Below are positions 1-9,622 of a stretch of 64,000 bases of DNA, one piece after another. Positions within the stretch are counted from its first letter, which is position 1; each line of letters begins with the position of its first letter. The notes beneath the pieces were generated by a model. That model ran no database searches, had not been told where the DNA came from, and worked only from the letters and a program-made list of their open reading frames with translations. The DNA is from Epiperipatus broadwayi (lineage: Eukaryota; Onychophora; Udeonychophora; Euonychophora; Peripatidae), in assembly GCA_028023455.1 (NCBI GenBank), contig JAQFVV010001030.1, forward strand, positions 1-64,000. Reading direction: 5' to 3'. The position numbers and the translations under genes were made by a program.

Positions 1-134
1 CTATTAATCTTTGTTTTCACATTATACTACTATTGCCATCTATAAGTTTTCTCAGCATAGAAGGTTTTTTTTTTATCAACCCTTTATTATGTTGTCTGTA
101 CTATGCATTCTTTCATTTGTAATATAATGTACAA

Positions 135-436
135 TTCCAGAATGAAAATTAAATACATGGGCGAGAGATCTTGAAAGAACTAAGAGACTGAAGTGGAATG
201 AGTCTGGTCATATTGCTAAAACAGATGATAAAACATGGATAGTTTAAATATTAAAATGGGTTTCAAGAGATTGTAAAAGACCTAGAAAGAGACCACATGT
301 GAGATGGATGCATGGATGAAATAATAAAGTGTGTGGGGTGATGTGGAGAAGAGGCTAGAGATTGAATAAGATAGTTTGAGCTTAGAAAAAACTCTCATCC
401 TGCAGTGGATCGATTATTGTTGAAAATAATAATGAC
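135..436 (+). mobile_element. RTE-like LINE, 3' end fragment
   Basis: The sequence aligns by eye with the 3' part of the RTE-like copies at 5.65, 28.7 and 48.1 kb. Shared landmarks are 'gagagatcttgaaag', 'agagactgaagtgga', 'tcaagagattgtaaaaga', 'agaccacatgtgagatgg', 'atgtggagaag' and a closing 'tgcagtggat'. In the better copies this strand encodes the C-terminal tail of the reverse transcriptase polyprotein. Here the frame is broken throughout, so it is a non-coding fossil. The 3' end runs into a short AAT-rich tail near 430. Confidence in homology is high; the exact ends are approximate. Confidence 0.75.
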
Positions 437-1340
437 CTGTTTGCTAAATCAAATAAGATTAATATACTAAATATCATTAACATATGTTATTAAAGCAACA
501 TAGGAGAGTGATTACCTCAGTCACTTATCTAGGATTCAAATATGAGTAAAAAAAGATTTTCTTAAAGTTCAAAGCAAATCTACATTTTTTTCTTTGTAAC
601 AACTATTCATAGACAACATAGCTAACATCATAATTATTGGTCAGTAAATGAGTAACTAGATTTTTTTTTTAACTCGAAGATACACCATGAAAAAAAAAAA
701 AACTATATAAATTTTCAATACTGGCATTGGGCTGCCTTTGTGTTTGTTATATTCTCTTTTTCAGTTACATTTTAGGGAGATGTTGTAGATATACATAGTA
801 GGTTACCTTAAGGATTGGTTTATCCCATTATTTCTCACCATAAACTAATAATACAACCATTACAAATGATAAGCTTGTTAGATACATATTGATAAATCTA
901 TTTAGAATTCTTACAAGAAATTTCAAAATATCTAAACAACCATATAAACCTTTAAAATAGATATCAAAGATACCTATAAATAGGGTGTTCTTATATAAGG
1001 TTAAACCAATGAATACATATCATCTTACATTAAAGAATGCGAAAGATATACCCATTTATAACTGGTTATATTTATTTATTTAAGGTATACAAAAATGCTA
1101 CAGCTTTCCTGACAGTAATGTGGAAAACAGAAAAATCTACAGAAAAATAACTACAAGAATAATATTTAAATAACATCATCAGAGTTAATGATAACAAATA
1201 TTAATACTTTTATTATAATTAAGTTCTTCAACTCTCCCAGCAATAGTGATGTGATTAGTGTCAAACATCACAAATTTTAACCAATGAACAAAACCTCCAA
1301 ATAAATATTTTTATAGGATATATCTGTAGCCAAATAATTG
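437..1340. other. AT-rich stretch without recognised features
   Basis: No reading frame with plausible composition, RNA gene or clear repeat structure was seen. There are short poly-A/T runs near 661 and 690. Confidence 0.5.
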
Positions 1341-1345
1341 ACTTA

Positions 1346-1411
1346 GAGATTATGATCTGGGTCAACTAATGAGTGCTGGTTTAGCACGAAATGTGCATCT
1401 TGGGGATTACC
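1346..1411 (+). ncRNA. Decayed hammerhead ribozyme, family A
   Basis: The order is that of a type I hammerhead: helix I 5' strand (GAGAT...GATC...TCAA), core, stem II, GAAA at 1388-1391, a tiny helix III (AUG-UG-CAU) and helix I 3' strand (TTGGGGATTA). Stem II is perfect, GTGCT/AGCAC. The core at 1366-1372 reads CTAATGA instead of CTGATGA. The invariant G5 is A, so cleavage should be lost. Predicted ancestral cut after C1399. Same family as the intact copy at 62.4 kb. Confidence 0.75.
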
Positions 1412-1462
1412 GTTATGACATATTTGATCAAATGTTTCAGTATGTTTGATGGAATTGTAGTT

Positions 1463-1650
<188 letters not shown>

Positions 1651-2050
1651 TGTGATATATGGCTTGCTTGACAAAGTGTATGTTTCTGATGTATCTATGG
1701 TGTGATACGTTGGTCTGACTTTTGGGCTGATAGATGGTTATGATAAGATTAAAAATGTGATATAACTCATTGGAAACTTTACATACTTCCTGTTCCACTT
1801 ATTACTTACGTCAATAATCACATGATCAAAAAGTTAAAAGCAACAATCAGAACTTTTACTAGAGAAAAACAGTACTTGTTGAAGATCATGATAAATTAGA
1901 TATATAACTATTTTTAAAAAGTTGATAAATTTTTAAGTTATAATTTTGTCCCAATAAACTAAAATTATATCACTAGTAGGAATAGTAACTGAAATGACTA
2001 CAAATTAAAAAAAATGTTCCAACTCTTCAATAAATAAATAAAAATATCAA

Positions 2051-2148
2051 TTTTTTTTATGTGTCAAAGCATCAGCCAGAAAGTGAACCCTGGGACAACT
2101 GCTTGTAAGGCAGATGTGCTAACCACTCGGCCACCAATGCTTGACAAA
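2051..2148 (-). mobile_element. tRNA-derived SINE head
   Basis: On the minus strand the sequence opens 'ggtggccgagtggttagc', with a perfect pol III A box (TGGCCGAGTGG). It continues through an anticodon-arm-like segment to a degenerate B box ('gggttcactttc') and ends 'gctgatgctttgacac' before a short A-rich tail. Three more copies occur at 18.6, 23.5 and 52.3 kb. It resembles a Leu/Ser-type tRNA but is not a tRNA gene: the acceptor stem does not close and the tail is shared by dispersed copies. Confidence 0.85.
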
Positions 2149-2504
2149 ATATTTGATGAACATAAATGATTTAAAATCATGATAGAAATGTAAACAATAT
2201 ATTTATTAACTGCAATCTAAACTGTATTTATTTAATAACAATGTAATTCCAATAGTTCTAAACCTTTCTCAAAAAAATATAATTTAATATAAATAATGCA
2301 TATAACATGTATGAGTATGACTACTAGCTAGTTGAAAGCATGCTCAGAATACTATATTGATGTACTTAGCATTTTTATTTAAAAGTATTAAACAAGTTTT
2401 TCTTAATATACGGTTTTATGTATTATTTATATTGAATTAATAACAATGTACAAAAAATAATAAATGGTTAACATTTTAATATTTTTCATATCAGATACCT
2501 AATA

Positions 2505-2860
2505 ATAAGCAATCTTCAATACGAAAAAATTGGAGGAAAAAAAAACGGTAAATATCAGTTTATAAATGATAAAACTTTGTATAAGTTTTTAATGCTAACT
2601 TTGCAAGATGTTAATTTTAAAATTTATGTTTTTCTTCTTTGAATTACTTCTTTAAAAAAGTTCGTTTTTCAATAAATTATAACAGCTTAAAAAAATTGAA
2701 ATTATGTAGATTCTCTCGAGAGATAGTTTGCAACTTAAAGAAAAAAATAATAATTACTTTGATTTTATAACAAATTTGTTTTCAGACTTGAAATAATAAA
2801 GTGTAAACGCATGATTAGATTTTAATATTATATTTTCGTTTCAACTTTTCAAATTTTTCT
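2505..2860 (+). repeat. Left member of a long-range inverted repeat (partner at 8.63-8.97 kb)
   Basis: This ~350-bp segment recurs in reverse complement at 8630-8965. Matching blocks include 'cttcaatacgaaaaa', 'taaaatttatgtttttcttc', 'ttgattttataacaaatttg', 'aataaagtgtaaacgcatga' and 'atattatattttcgtttca'. The copies could be the ends of one large element, now filled with other insertions, or two independent insertions in opposite orientation. No coding potential is seen. Confidence 0.85.
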
Positions 2861-3195
2861 CCATTAAGAGATCGATTTCTTTTTATTGGCAGGTTTGTCT
2901 ATCTTTTATGTTTTTTAATATATTCATGAATTAATGGAGATATAATGAAATATATATTATATATTTTAAAAAAAAGTTGTTTTTAATGCATTCCTAAATT
3001 AATGTAAATATAATGAAATATATATTATATTTTTAAAAAGGCTTATGGTATAGTCGTAGTGTGCCCACTTATAATCATCAGCATCCACTTTTAAACAAGT
3101 ATGTTCATATCAACTCCAAGAGAAAAGGATAAGAAGACATAACAACAACAATAATAAATAACAAACTTGAGATGATTTTGCAACAATTATGAAAA

Positions 3196-3409
3196 TCTAT
3201 AGTCTTTATTACTTTTTACAATGCTTTTTTATAACCCACTGTTGACAGTTCCAATTGCCCCAGCAATCTTCTTCAGAACTTCTAGTTACATTTCCAAATC
3301 TTAAGAATTGGAAATAAAACTAGAAGTTTTGAAGAAGATTGCTGAGAGAATCGAAACTGTCAATAATGAGTTGTAAAAAAGCATTGTAAAAAGTAATAAA
3401 GAACATAGA
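3196..3409. mobile_element. Fold-back repeat, family C (CTTCTTCAG type)
   Basis: Two arms of about 100 bp are near-perfect reverse complements and meet around 3300. The left arm carries 'gttgacagttccaattgc' and 'ccagcaatcttcttcagaac'; the right arm carries the complement. Outer parts match as well ('actttttacaatgctttttt' against 'aaaaaagcattgtaaaaagt'). Related copies are at 18.18 and 44.28 kb. Each arm contains a CTGAAGA-hairpin-GAAAC-type motif. It is non-coding and MITE-sized. Confidence 0.85.
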
Positions 3410-3970
3410 TAATATTAATAGTATGTGGATTTGGCAATGCAATAGGAAAAATAAAGTTATAATTATGAAAATCAATATATAATATGTCTATATATAGAAC
3501 CATAATATGTCCATATACTGAACATATTGCTCCAATATCTTGTTTATTCGATATTTTGAATTTTTCTGATGCCATTCTCTGCCATATCTTTGAATAAAAA
3601 AAACATTGCACTTTGTTAAAATGTTTTTTGGGTAGTTTTTGGTTATGCATACTGTGGCCACTAGGTGATGCTGCAGATTCACCATAAAATCATTCATTCA
3701 TTTCACATGTCTAATTCAACAAAAAGATGATTTTACAATAGTGGATTTTGTAGTATCCCATTTAGCAAATTGAAGAACATACTGATTGGTTTTACAATCT
3801 TGCTATTGTATTTTTAAAATTTCACATATTCTTCAATGAAATTTTTTAATACCTTTATGTAAAAGCATCATAGATACCCATGTCTTACTTCCATACAATA
3901 AATTAACACTTCCATACAGCTATTTTAATTGTAGTAGTTATTTCAACATAATAAAAGTCTATCTTGTAAC
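3410..3970. other. AT-rich stretch without recognised features
   Basis: The minus-strand reading frames here (up to 96 codons) have low-complexity composition and no recognisable motif. I do not support them as genes. Confidence 0.45.
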
Positions 3971-3974
3971 TCAT

Positions 3975-4140
3975 TAAAAGCAGCTTCCATCCCTACAACC
4001 CGAGTTCAAATCCAGGTTTTGTAAAACTTGAAAGAATTTAGATTCTAATCAAACTTAGAATTATTTTTTAGGTAGCTAAACTGCTGAAACTTCACCACCT
4101 ATCAGCAAGTTTAGTGCTGAATGTCCTTCAATGTATAAAC
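3975..4140 (+). mobile_element. tRNA-like SINE fragment
   Basis: A B-box-like 'gagttcaaatcc' at about 4004 is followed by 'gattctaatcaaacttagaa' and 'ttttttaggtagcta'. A matching block occurs at 6.72-6.83 kb ('gatcccaatcaaacgtagga', 'tttttttggatagcta'). A shared tail after a pol III B box is typical of a SINE family. Both copies are diverged and the ends are uncertain. Confidence 0.5.
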
Positions 4141-4796
4141 ATAAAACAGAAGAGACTTGTGCAGATATTTATTCTGGTGTGTATTTTTGATAGGTGTTTT
4201 GCCTATCTTTACGTTACTAAAATGCACACATAGTCCTGCCATTTAAAGTTCAGATTTTATATTTATTCTCAGGGGGTCTTGCTAAAAAACATAACATTTA
4301 GAAGGGTGATTTGAACATTTTGTCTAAAATTATGTATATAGCTATCATTTGTTTATATCTTGATAGGTATTTGAAATTGTAAGTTGGCAATATAAGACTT
4401 TCTGCTTAAAGTTTTAGTCTTTCAAAAGTTGATTGATTTATCCACTATATATATAAGAGACTAATCATTTGATAAAAGTCACTATCTTTTAACTAACTGA
4501 TAAATTAACATTAATGTGAGAAAATGGGTGCTATAGACACATTAATTTAAATTAATGAGTTGGATGAGTGAATTGTTGTATAGTAGCATATAGTTGTTTA
4601 TGAGTTTATGTAATATTAATGCTATTTTTCCAATAGTTTTAACTTATTTATGGGTTTATTAAAATTATTTGAATTTACATTTTATTATTTGAAACTGTAA
4701 ATTGGTTTGATTAATAAGTTACAAAAATCGTGGTTACTTTAATGTTTTATTCCTTTTGGATGTTTACCATCGATTTATACACCATATATAAACTAG

Positions 4797-5042
4797 ATAG
4801 AAGTGAAATTAAAAAAAAAATCAAGTCAGATGTCACATGACTAATTTAATAAGCTTGCATTACAAATGTTATATATAGAGCTCACAAATAAGCTCTTAAC
4901 AAGCTTTGGGGTTGTGGATATTCTGCAAAGCTTGTTAAGAGCTTATTTGCAAGCTCTATATACAACATTTGTAATACAAGCTTATTAAATTAGGTCATGT
5001 TCCATCTGACTTGATTTTTTTTGTAATTTTATTTTTTTTCTA
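4797..5042. mobile_element. Fold-back repeat, family B body
   Basis: The left arm (4797-4915) and right arm (4920-5042) are reverse complements: 'tcaagtcagatgtcacatga' against 'catctgacttga', 'taataagcttgcattacaaa' against 'tttgtaatacaagcttatta', and 'aagctcttaacaagcttt' against 'aaagcttgttaagagctt'. Partial copies of the body lie at 16.76 and 42.6-42.98 kb. At 5286-5330 part of the body directly follows a hammerhead ribozyme, which links this fold-back to the ribozyme family. Confidence 0.85.
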
Positions 5043-5239
5043 TTAAGGCTTTGGCAATTTTATATTGCAAAGCTATTAATATATGGTGTATCTGAACTTA
5101 GTTCAGTCCCATATGGCTATTTAAGTTAAATAGCTGGATTGGCAGACATATGGATGTCTGAAAATTTCAAATTTTCTACTTAATAATTATACATTAGATA
5201 AAGTGCTGGGCTTATCCTGGAATTTTTAATCTAATGCTT
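5043..5239 (+). mobile_element. Family B element, region upstream of the hammerhead
   Basis: The segment 'gctttggcaattttatattg', 'tattaatatatggtgtat', 'tcagtcccatatggctattt', 'tagctggatt' and 'atggatgtctgaaaatttca' recurs at 42.68-42.83 kb in the same orientation. It recurs in reverse complement at 42.45-42.55 kb. It ends where helix I of the ribozyme begins. It is non-coding. Confidence 0.75.
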
Positions 5240-5302
5240 GAATATCCTAGAACCTCACTGAGGATGCCAGTAGCAGAAACCAGTCTGGGGTTGGGGATAT
5301 TC
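5240..5302 (+). ncRNA. Hammerhead ribozyme, type I, family B (core intact)
   Basis: A self-cleaving RNA motif readable base by base. The outer helix I is 8 perfect pairs (GAATATCC 5240-5247 with GGATATTC 5295-5302). An asymmetric internal loop follows, then inner helix I (ACCTCA 5252-5257 with TGGGGT 5286-5291, one G-U pair). The core CTGAGGA is at 5258-5264 (CUGANGA, N7=G). Stem II is TGC/GCA with a 5-nt loop. GAAAC is at 5276-5280, with a minimal helix III closed by C-G over a 2-nt loop and a GUC cleavage triplet; the cut falls between 5285 and 5286. All invariant catalytic bases are present. The usual G10.1-C11.1 pair is replaced by U-A, and stem II is short, which may lower activity. Confidence 0.85.
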
Positions 5303-5650
5303 TATGCAAAGCTTGTTACAAGATTATTTGTCAGCTCTATATATAATATAGATAAAAGTGGCTTTCTTTTGTCAGACTGGTTAATTAGCTTTGATAAAAG
5401 AAATTTGTGCATTATTTATAATTTTAACTTTCTGAGTTTGACTTGTAAATTATTGTTGTGGTCATATATTGGAACTTGTTTATAAGATTATATATCATCA
5501 ATTCTACATATTTAACAGTCATAATTTATTTTAGAAGCTGGTTAAAATTAATTGAATTTATATCTTGATTTGGATTTCTCAAAAGAATAAATAACGATTT
5601 ATAATGATGAATTAGAAGAAATTAACTACTAAAATTCCCTAAAGCAGATT
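5303..5650 (+). other. Remnant of family B body, then AT-rich DNA
   Basis: The first ~45 bases ('gcaaagcttgttacaagatt', 'cagctctatat') match the family B fold-back arm. The remainder shows no feature. An 83-codon frame across the hammerhead is coincidental. Confidence 0.5.
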
Positions 5651-5654
5651 ATTA

Positions 5655-6210
5655 ATACAGCTGAAACAATGGATGAAATTAATCACAGGATTAGGATTAA
5701 ACTCGGGTGGAGTGCATTTGGTAAAAATAATTTAATATTAAAAGGAAATATGCCTATGTGTCGAAAAAGAAAGGCTTTTTTTTATGTGTTTTATCAATTA
5801 TTTTCTTATTTATGGATCTGAGACTTGAACATATAATGAAGAGCAATAGGTGGACAGAAACTTTGGACTACTCAGTAAAGAATGGAAAGATATTTGTGCA
5901 GAGTAACAAGAAGGGATCAAAAATAAAATACACAGGTGAGAGAACACACAGGTGTTTCTGACATTGTTGAAGCAATTAAGAGACTGAACTTGAACTGGAG
6001 TAGAGATATTAGAAGAGATGATAATAGATGAACAGTTGAAATCCTAAACTGGATTCCAAGTGATTGTAAAAGTTCTAGAAAAAGACCTCATATGAAATGG
6101 TATAATAAAATACGGAATATAGTGTGATGTGGAGAAGAGAGGCCAGAGATTGGAGACTCTGGATTAAACTTGGAGAAATACTGTTTGAAAATGATGATGA
6201 TGATGATGAA
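5655..6210 (+). mobile_element. RTE-like LINE fragment, C-terminal RT region
   Basis: It opens with codons for a 'MDEINHRIRIKLGWSAFGK'-like segment, then a 'MPMC..KRKAF' segment, the start of the conserved C-terminal tail of RTE-type reverse transcriptase polyproteins. Frameshifts begin soon after ('gtgtcgaaaaagaaagg'). The rest follows the same nucleotide order as the copy at 48.06 kb, ending in a (GAT)n-like tail near 6190-6208. No intact frame remains. Confidence 0.8.
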
Positions 6211-6589
6211 CTTGATTATTGATTGAAATTGTAAACTAGTTTTATTAATATGATAAAGTTTGACTATTTTCAAATGGGGATGATTTGAATTATTTACCAT
6301 ATATAAAAAATGCTACTTATTTTTTAAAACCTGCTTATACTTTTCATCTCTATGGCTGTTTGTGTTTCATAAGCTTACACTTATCCTCAAGCAATTGCTT
6401 TTTAAAACATATGACACTTTTAACCCTATAATGCATCAGACATTATTCTGACACTTGGAACCATGTGGATTGCATGTTATTCCATTATGTTTGACAATAA
6501 AAAAATATAGAAGACTCAAAAGAAATAACAAAGAATAGTTTATCACAGACTTATATTTCCTCAAATTCATACCCAAGAGGGTCATGAAC

Positions 6590-6890
6590 CAAACTTGGCA
6601 AGCTTGGGTTTAAATCCAATATAGGTAAAATCTTTGTTAGGTACTAAATCACTAAAGATCACGTAATCACCGTCTGTGCAAGGTTAACAAAATTATTTTT
6701 ATATATAAATATTATTTTTCTATTATATCTATGGACTGAATTCAGATCTAAGATAGAAAAAACTGTAGATCCCAATCAAACGTAGGATCTTTTTTTTTGG
6801 ATAGCTAGTCTATAATAAAGTTGGGTAAACAACTATTTGAATCTTCACTGTCCAATTAGCTTGATGAGGAATACTTTCTCTTACTCGATT
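6590..6890 (+). mobile_element. tRNA-like SINE-related fragment
   Basis: A B-box-like 'gggtttaaatcc' at about 6606 precedes 'tactaaatcactaaagatca'. The block 'gatcccaatcaaacgtagga' plus 'tttggatagctag' is shared with 4.02-4.08 kb. Homology between the two places is visible; the element boundaries are not. Confidence 0.45.
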
Positions 6891-6899
6891 TTTAAATTT

Positions 6900-7329
6900 T
6901 TATGCATTGCTGATGGCTAGACTTTTTTCTCTCTGAGGGTTAATTAAAGACTTTTATATCTATTAAGTTACCGTAATTACACGTATATATGTTTCTGCGT
7001 GTCTGTTTGCAACATTGATTAGTAAGTTTTTTTTATCTTTCATAAAATTTCTTTGCAGACAAGTTTATAATTTTATAATATTAGGACTACGGTTTATTTA
7101 TTTTAAAAAAATTACTTTAAATAATGTATATTTAGTACTATGTATGTGCGTACACACATATATACGGCAAGCAAAATAGCCTTTAAATATTTACTCATTG
7201 AGAAATAGTGAAGGAGAAGTTACTACTCACCAGGCTTATTAATTGCCAAGGGTGTAGATTTAGAACGCTTTCTAATATAGTTTTATTTTATAATTAAGCA
7301 GGTAATTAAATACCCATTTGCTGACCAGT
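6900..7329. other. AT-rich stretch without recognised features
   Basis: No supported gene, RNA or repeat was seen apart from short T-runs. Confidence 0.4.
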
Positions 7330-7500
7330 AATGAATGGCTATTTAGAGTCACCAAGGGCTGGCTACAAAAAAGATAAAAAACATGTCTAATAAAAAAAAA
7401 AATCATTTTAATCATCCCAGATTTGAACCAACGTCATAGATCTGTAAAACAATTTGCTACCTTTGCATCACAAAGCTCTTTGATTTATACACCTATTTTA
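7330..7500 (-). mobile_element. Candidate tRNA-derived SINE
   Basis: On the minus strand 'ggttcaaatctgg' is a good pol III B box, with an A-box-like 'tgatgcaaagg' about 30-40 bases upstream, normal tRNA spacing. A related block ('gaattcgaatcc', and 'taatgaatgg' on the plus strand) appears at 25.43-25.60 kb. The sequence is diverged and the call is tentative. Confidence 0.45.
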
Positions 7501-8629
7501 AGCTATACAAGTAGATGAAAAATATTGTAATTTTATTACTATGCAAAATTTCACAAAGTTTACAACATTTAGTTTTTTTACATCTATTATGTAAAACACG
7601 AAGAGACAGATGTATTTTCGTAAATTTTAAAAGTTTTTAAAGATAAGATATTTATTAACTGTAATATTTTTTGCTATAGACATATTAATGTTATTAGACT
7701 TATATCAAGATAAAAGACAGCTGGGCTTTGAGAAGATGTCTTTAAAGAAAAGAAGATTAAAATAGATTACACCTGCCGAATGAAAGTTATTCATAATAAT
7801 GATTGATTTGAAATCATTACTTCATATTATTATCCGAATTAATCTGTTGTACAACGTGGGACAATAATTAAATGATTAAAATGAATTACACATATATGCA
7901 CACCTACACGCCAAACATTGATTAATTTTATAGTGTTTGGAATTCAGTTGTCATTTATTAAGAAAAAGAAATTATTCTTTGATATACTTAACCCTTTATT
8001 TTGATCTCTTAAGAAGACATATGCAACTACTTACAAATATTTAATGTAATACTTTTTAATAATATATCATTATTTTATAATACGGCTTTAAGCCATGGAG
8101 TTTAGTGGTTATAAGTATGTAGTATTAAAATAAATTGAAACCATTAGTGTCACTACCATAAGCAGCAGCCGTTATTCAAACGAATATATCATCTCAATTC
8201 CAGGAAGAGGGGAAAAAGAAGACAAATAAATAATTGAAGGATTTTGTTGCTCGGGAGGTCATAAAAAGTTTGAGCACCGGAAGTGCCAATAGGGGGATCG
8301 ATATCAAAAACATACACCGCAAAATGTGACGCTTCCCCCAGGTTTTAATTTACAGTAGTTAAAAAAAAATGCGATTGATATGTGGCAATGCGAGAAATAT
8401 GTTTAGAGATAAGTTTTTCAGTGACTGTATAAACCAAAGTGTGAAACACAAATGGGCCAACATGTAGACCAGGTTGGCTACTATTTTGTTTATGTGATAT
8501 TTTGCAAGGCTGTTTTTTAAATTATGGACAAGACTTTTCTTTACGGAATATTTTAAAATCATGTCTAATTGTGTAGTGCTTTGCTACATTCTATTCTCTA
8601 CCATAACGAAGACAGTTAAGATTGTTAAC
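7501..8629. other. AT-rich stretch, one ETS-like site, no recognised gene
   Basis: There is no supported coding region. A perfect ETS-type core (accggaagtg) lies at about 8276-8285 in a slightly GC-richer patch (8260-8340). A similar 'tcggaagtga' occurs at about 63.89 kb. Confidence 0.4.
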
Positions 8630-8965
8630 AAATTTATGAAAAGGTGAAACGAAAATATAATATTAAAACCAAATCATGCGTTTACACTTTATTATTTCAT
8701 GTTTGAAAACAAATTTGTTATAAAATCAAAGTAATTATTATTTTTTCTTAATTTCAACTTTTTTAAAACTATAATTTATTTAAAAACGATTTTTAAACAA
8801 AAAAAAAAAGTAATTCATAGAAGAAAAACATAAATTTTAAAATTAGCAACTTGCAATGTAAGCATTAAAAAACATATAAAGATTTATCGTTTATAAATAG
8901 GTTCTATTTTACTGTCCAATTTTTTCTCAAACTTTTTCGTATAGAAGACTGCGGATCTTTATCTA
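8630..8965 (-). repeat. Right member of the long-range inverted repeat (partner at 2.5-2.86 kb)
   Basis: Reverse complement of 2505-2860; for example 'gaaacgaaaatataatatta', 'tcatgcgtttacactttatt' and 'caaatttgttataaaatcaa' here. Divergence is modest, with several A-run length differences. See the partner entry for alternatives. Confidence 0.85.
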
Positions 8966-9190
8966 TTTGCAATTAAAAATATAAACGTTTTCAATCATTT
9001 ACAGCGCAGAAGTTTAATTTTAATTTTTATTTTAAGTATTTATCTTTATTAACAACATATACATATTTACAAGGTTTTGGGTTTTTTTTTGTTAATTTTT
9101 TTGTTTTTGATTACTTACAATTCATACGTTCCATTAATAAAATATGTCCTTATATTTATCTTAATACATGGGTGTTATGTGGGGATATAA

Positions 9191-9622
9191 TTGCAAGAGA
9201 AAATAGAAGCAGGTATGTTAGAGTATCCTGGAGCAAAAATTAGGGATGTGACAGATAAAGTAAGAAAGCAAGGTAGTAGAGATATATATGTAATGGTAGG
9301 GACTAATAATTTGTTAGAGCCATCAGAGAAAGTAATGGATGAGTATGTAGAATTGATTAGGAATTTGAGAGAGATTAAAGGAAGAGTAGGGGTAGTGGGA
9401 CTATTACCAAGATTTGATAAGAGGCATTTGTTAGATAGGGCATGTTCCATAAATGAGAGAGTGAAAAAATTGTGTGAAAGAAATAATGTGTTTGTGGATG
9501 CATGGGATTGGTTTATTAGAAAGAGGGAGTTATATAGTAAAGATGGTTTGCACTTAGGAAAACAAGGAAGTGAAGTTTTAGGGAGTCTGATATTTAAAGA
9601 ATATAATTTGGGAAACTTTTAA
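9191..9622 (+). CDS. LINE 5' region: SGNH/GDSL-like esterase domain (5'-truncated)
   Basis: The 143-codon frame opens directly after a TAA (9188-9190); the first ATG is at 9215, but the real start is probably lost by 5' truncation. Seen: 'VMVGTNN' (like SGNH block III, GxND) near residues 36-42, and 'KDGLHLGKQGSEVLGS' near the C-terminus (block V, DxxH, with the catalytic Asp and His). The N-terminal block I Ser (GDS) is missing. Esterase domains are known in ORF1 of CR1/L2-type LINEs, where they are thought to act on membranes or lipids during retrotransposition. The stop at 9620-9622 is followed by open sequence in the same frame running into the endonuclease, so esterase and EN/RT may once have been one polyprotein. 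Confidence 0.75.
   Translation: MQEKIEAGMLEYPGAKIRDVTDKVRKQGSRDIYVMVGTNNLLEPSEKVMDEYVELIRNLREIKGRVGVVGLLPRFDKRHLLDRACSINERVKKLCERNNVFVDAWDWFIRKRELYSKDGLHLGKQGSEVLGSLIFKEYNLGNF

Noticed and set aside
2051-2148. Functional tRNA-Leu/Ser gene
   Set aside because: The head resembles a tRNA, but the acceptor stem does not pair, the B box is degenerate, and the same 3' extension is shared by dispersed copies, so it is a SINE.
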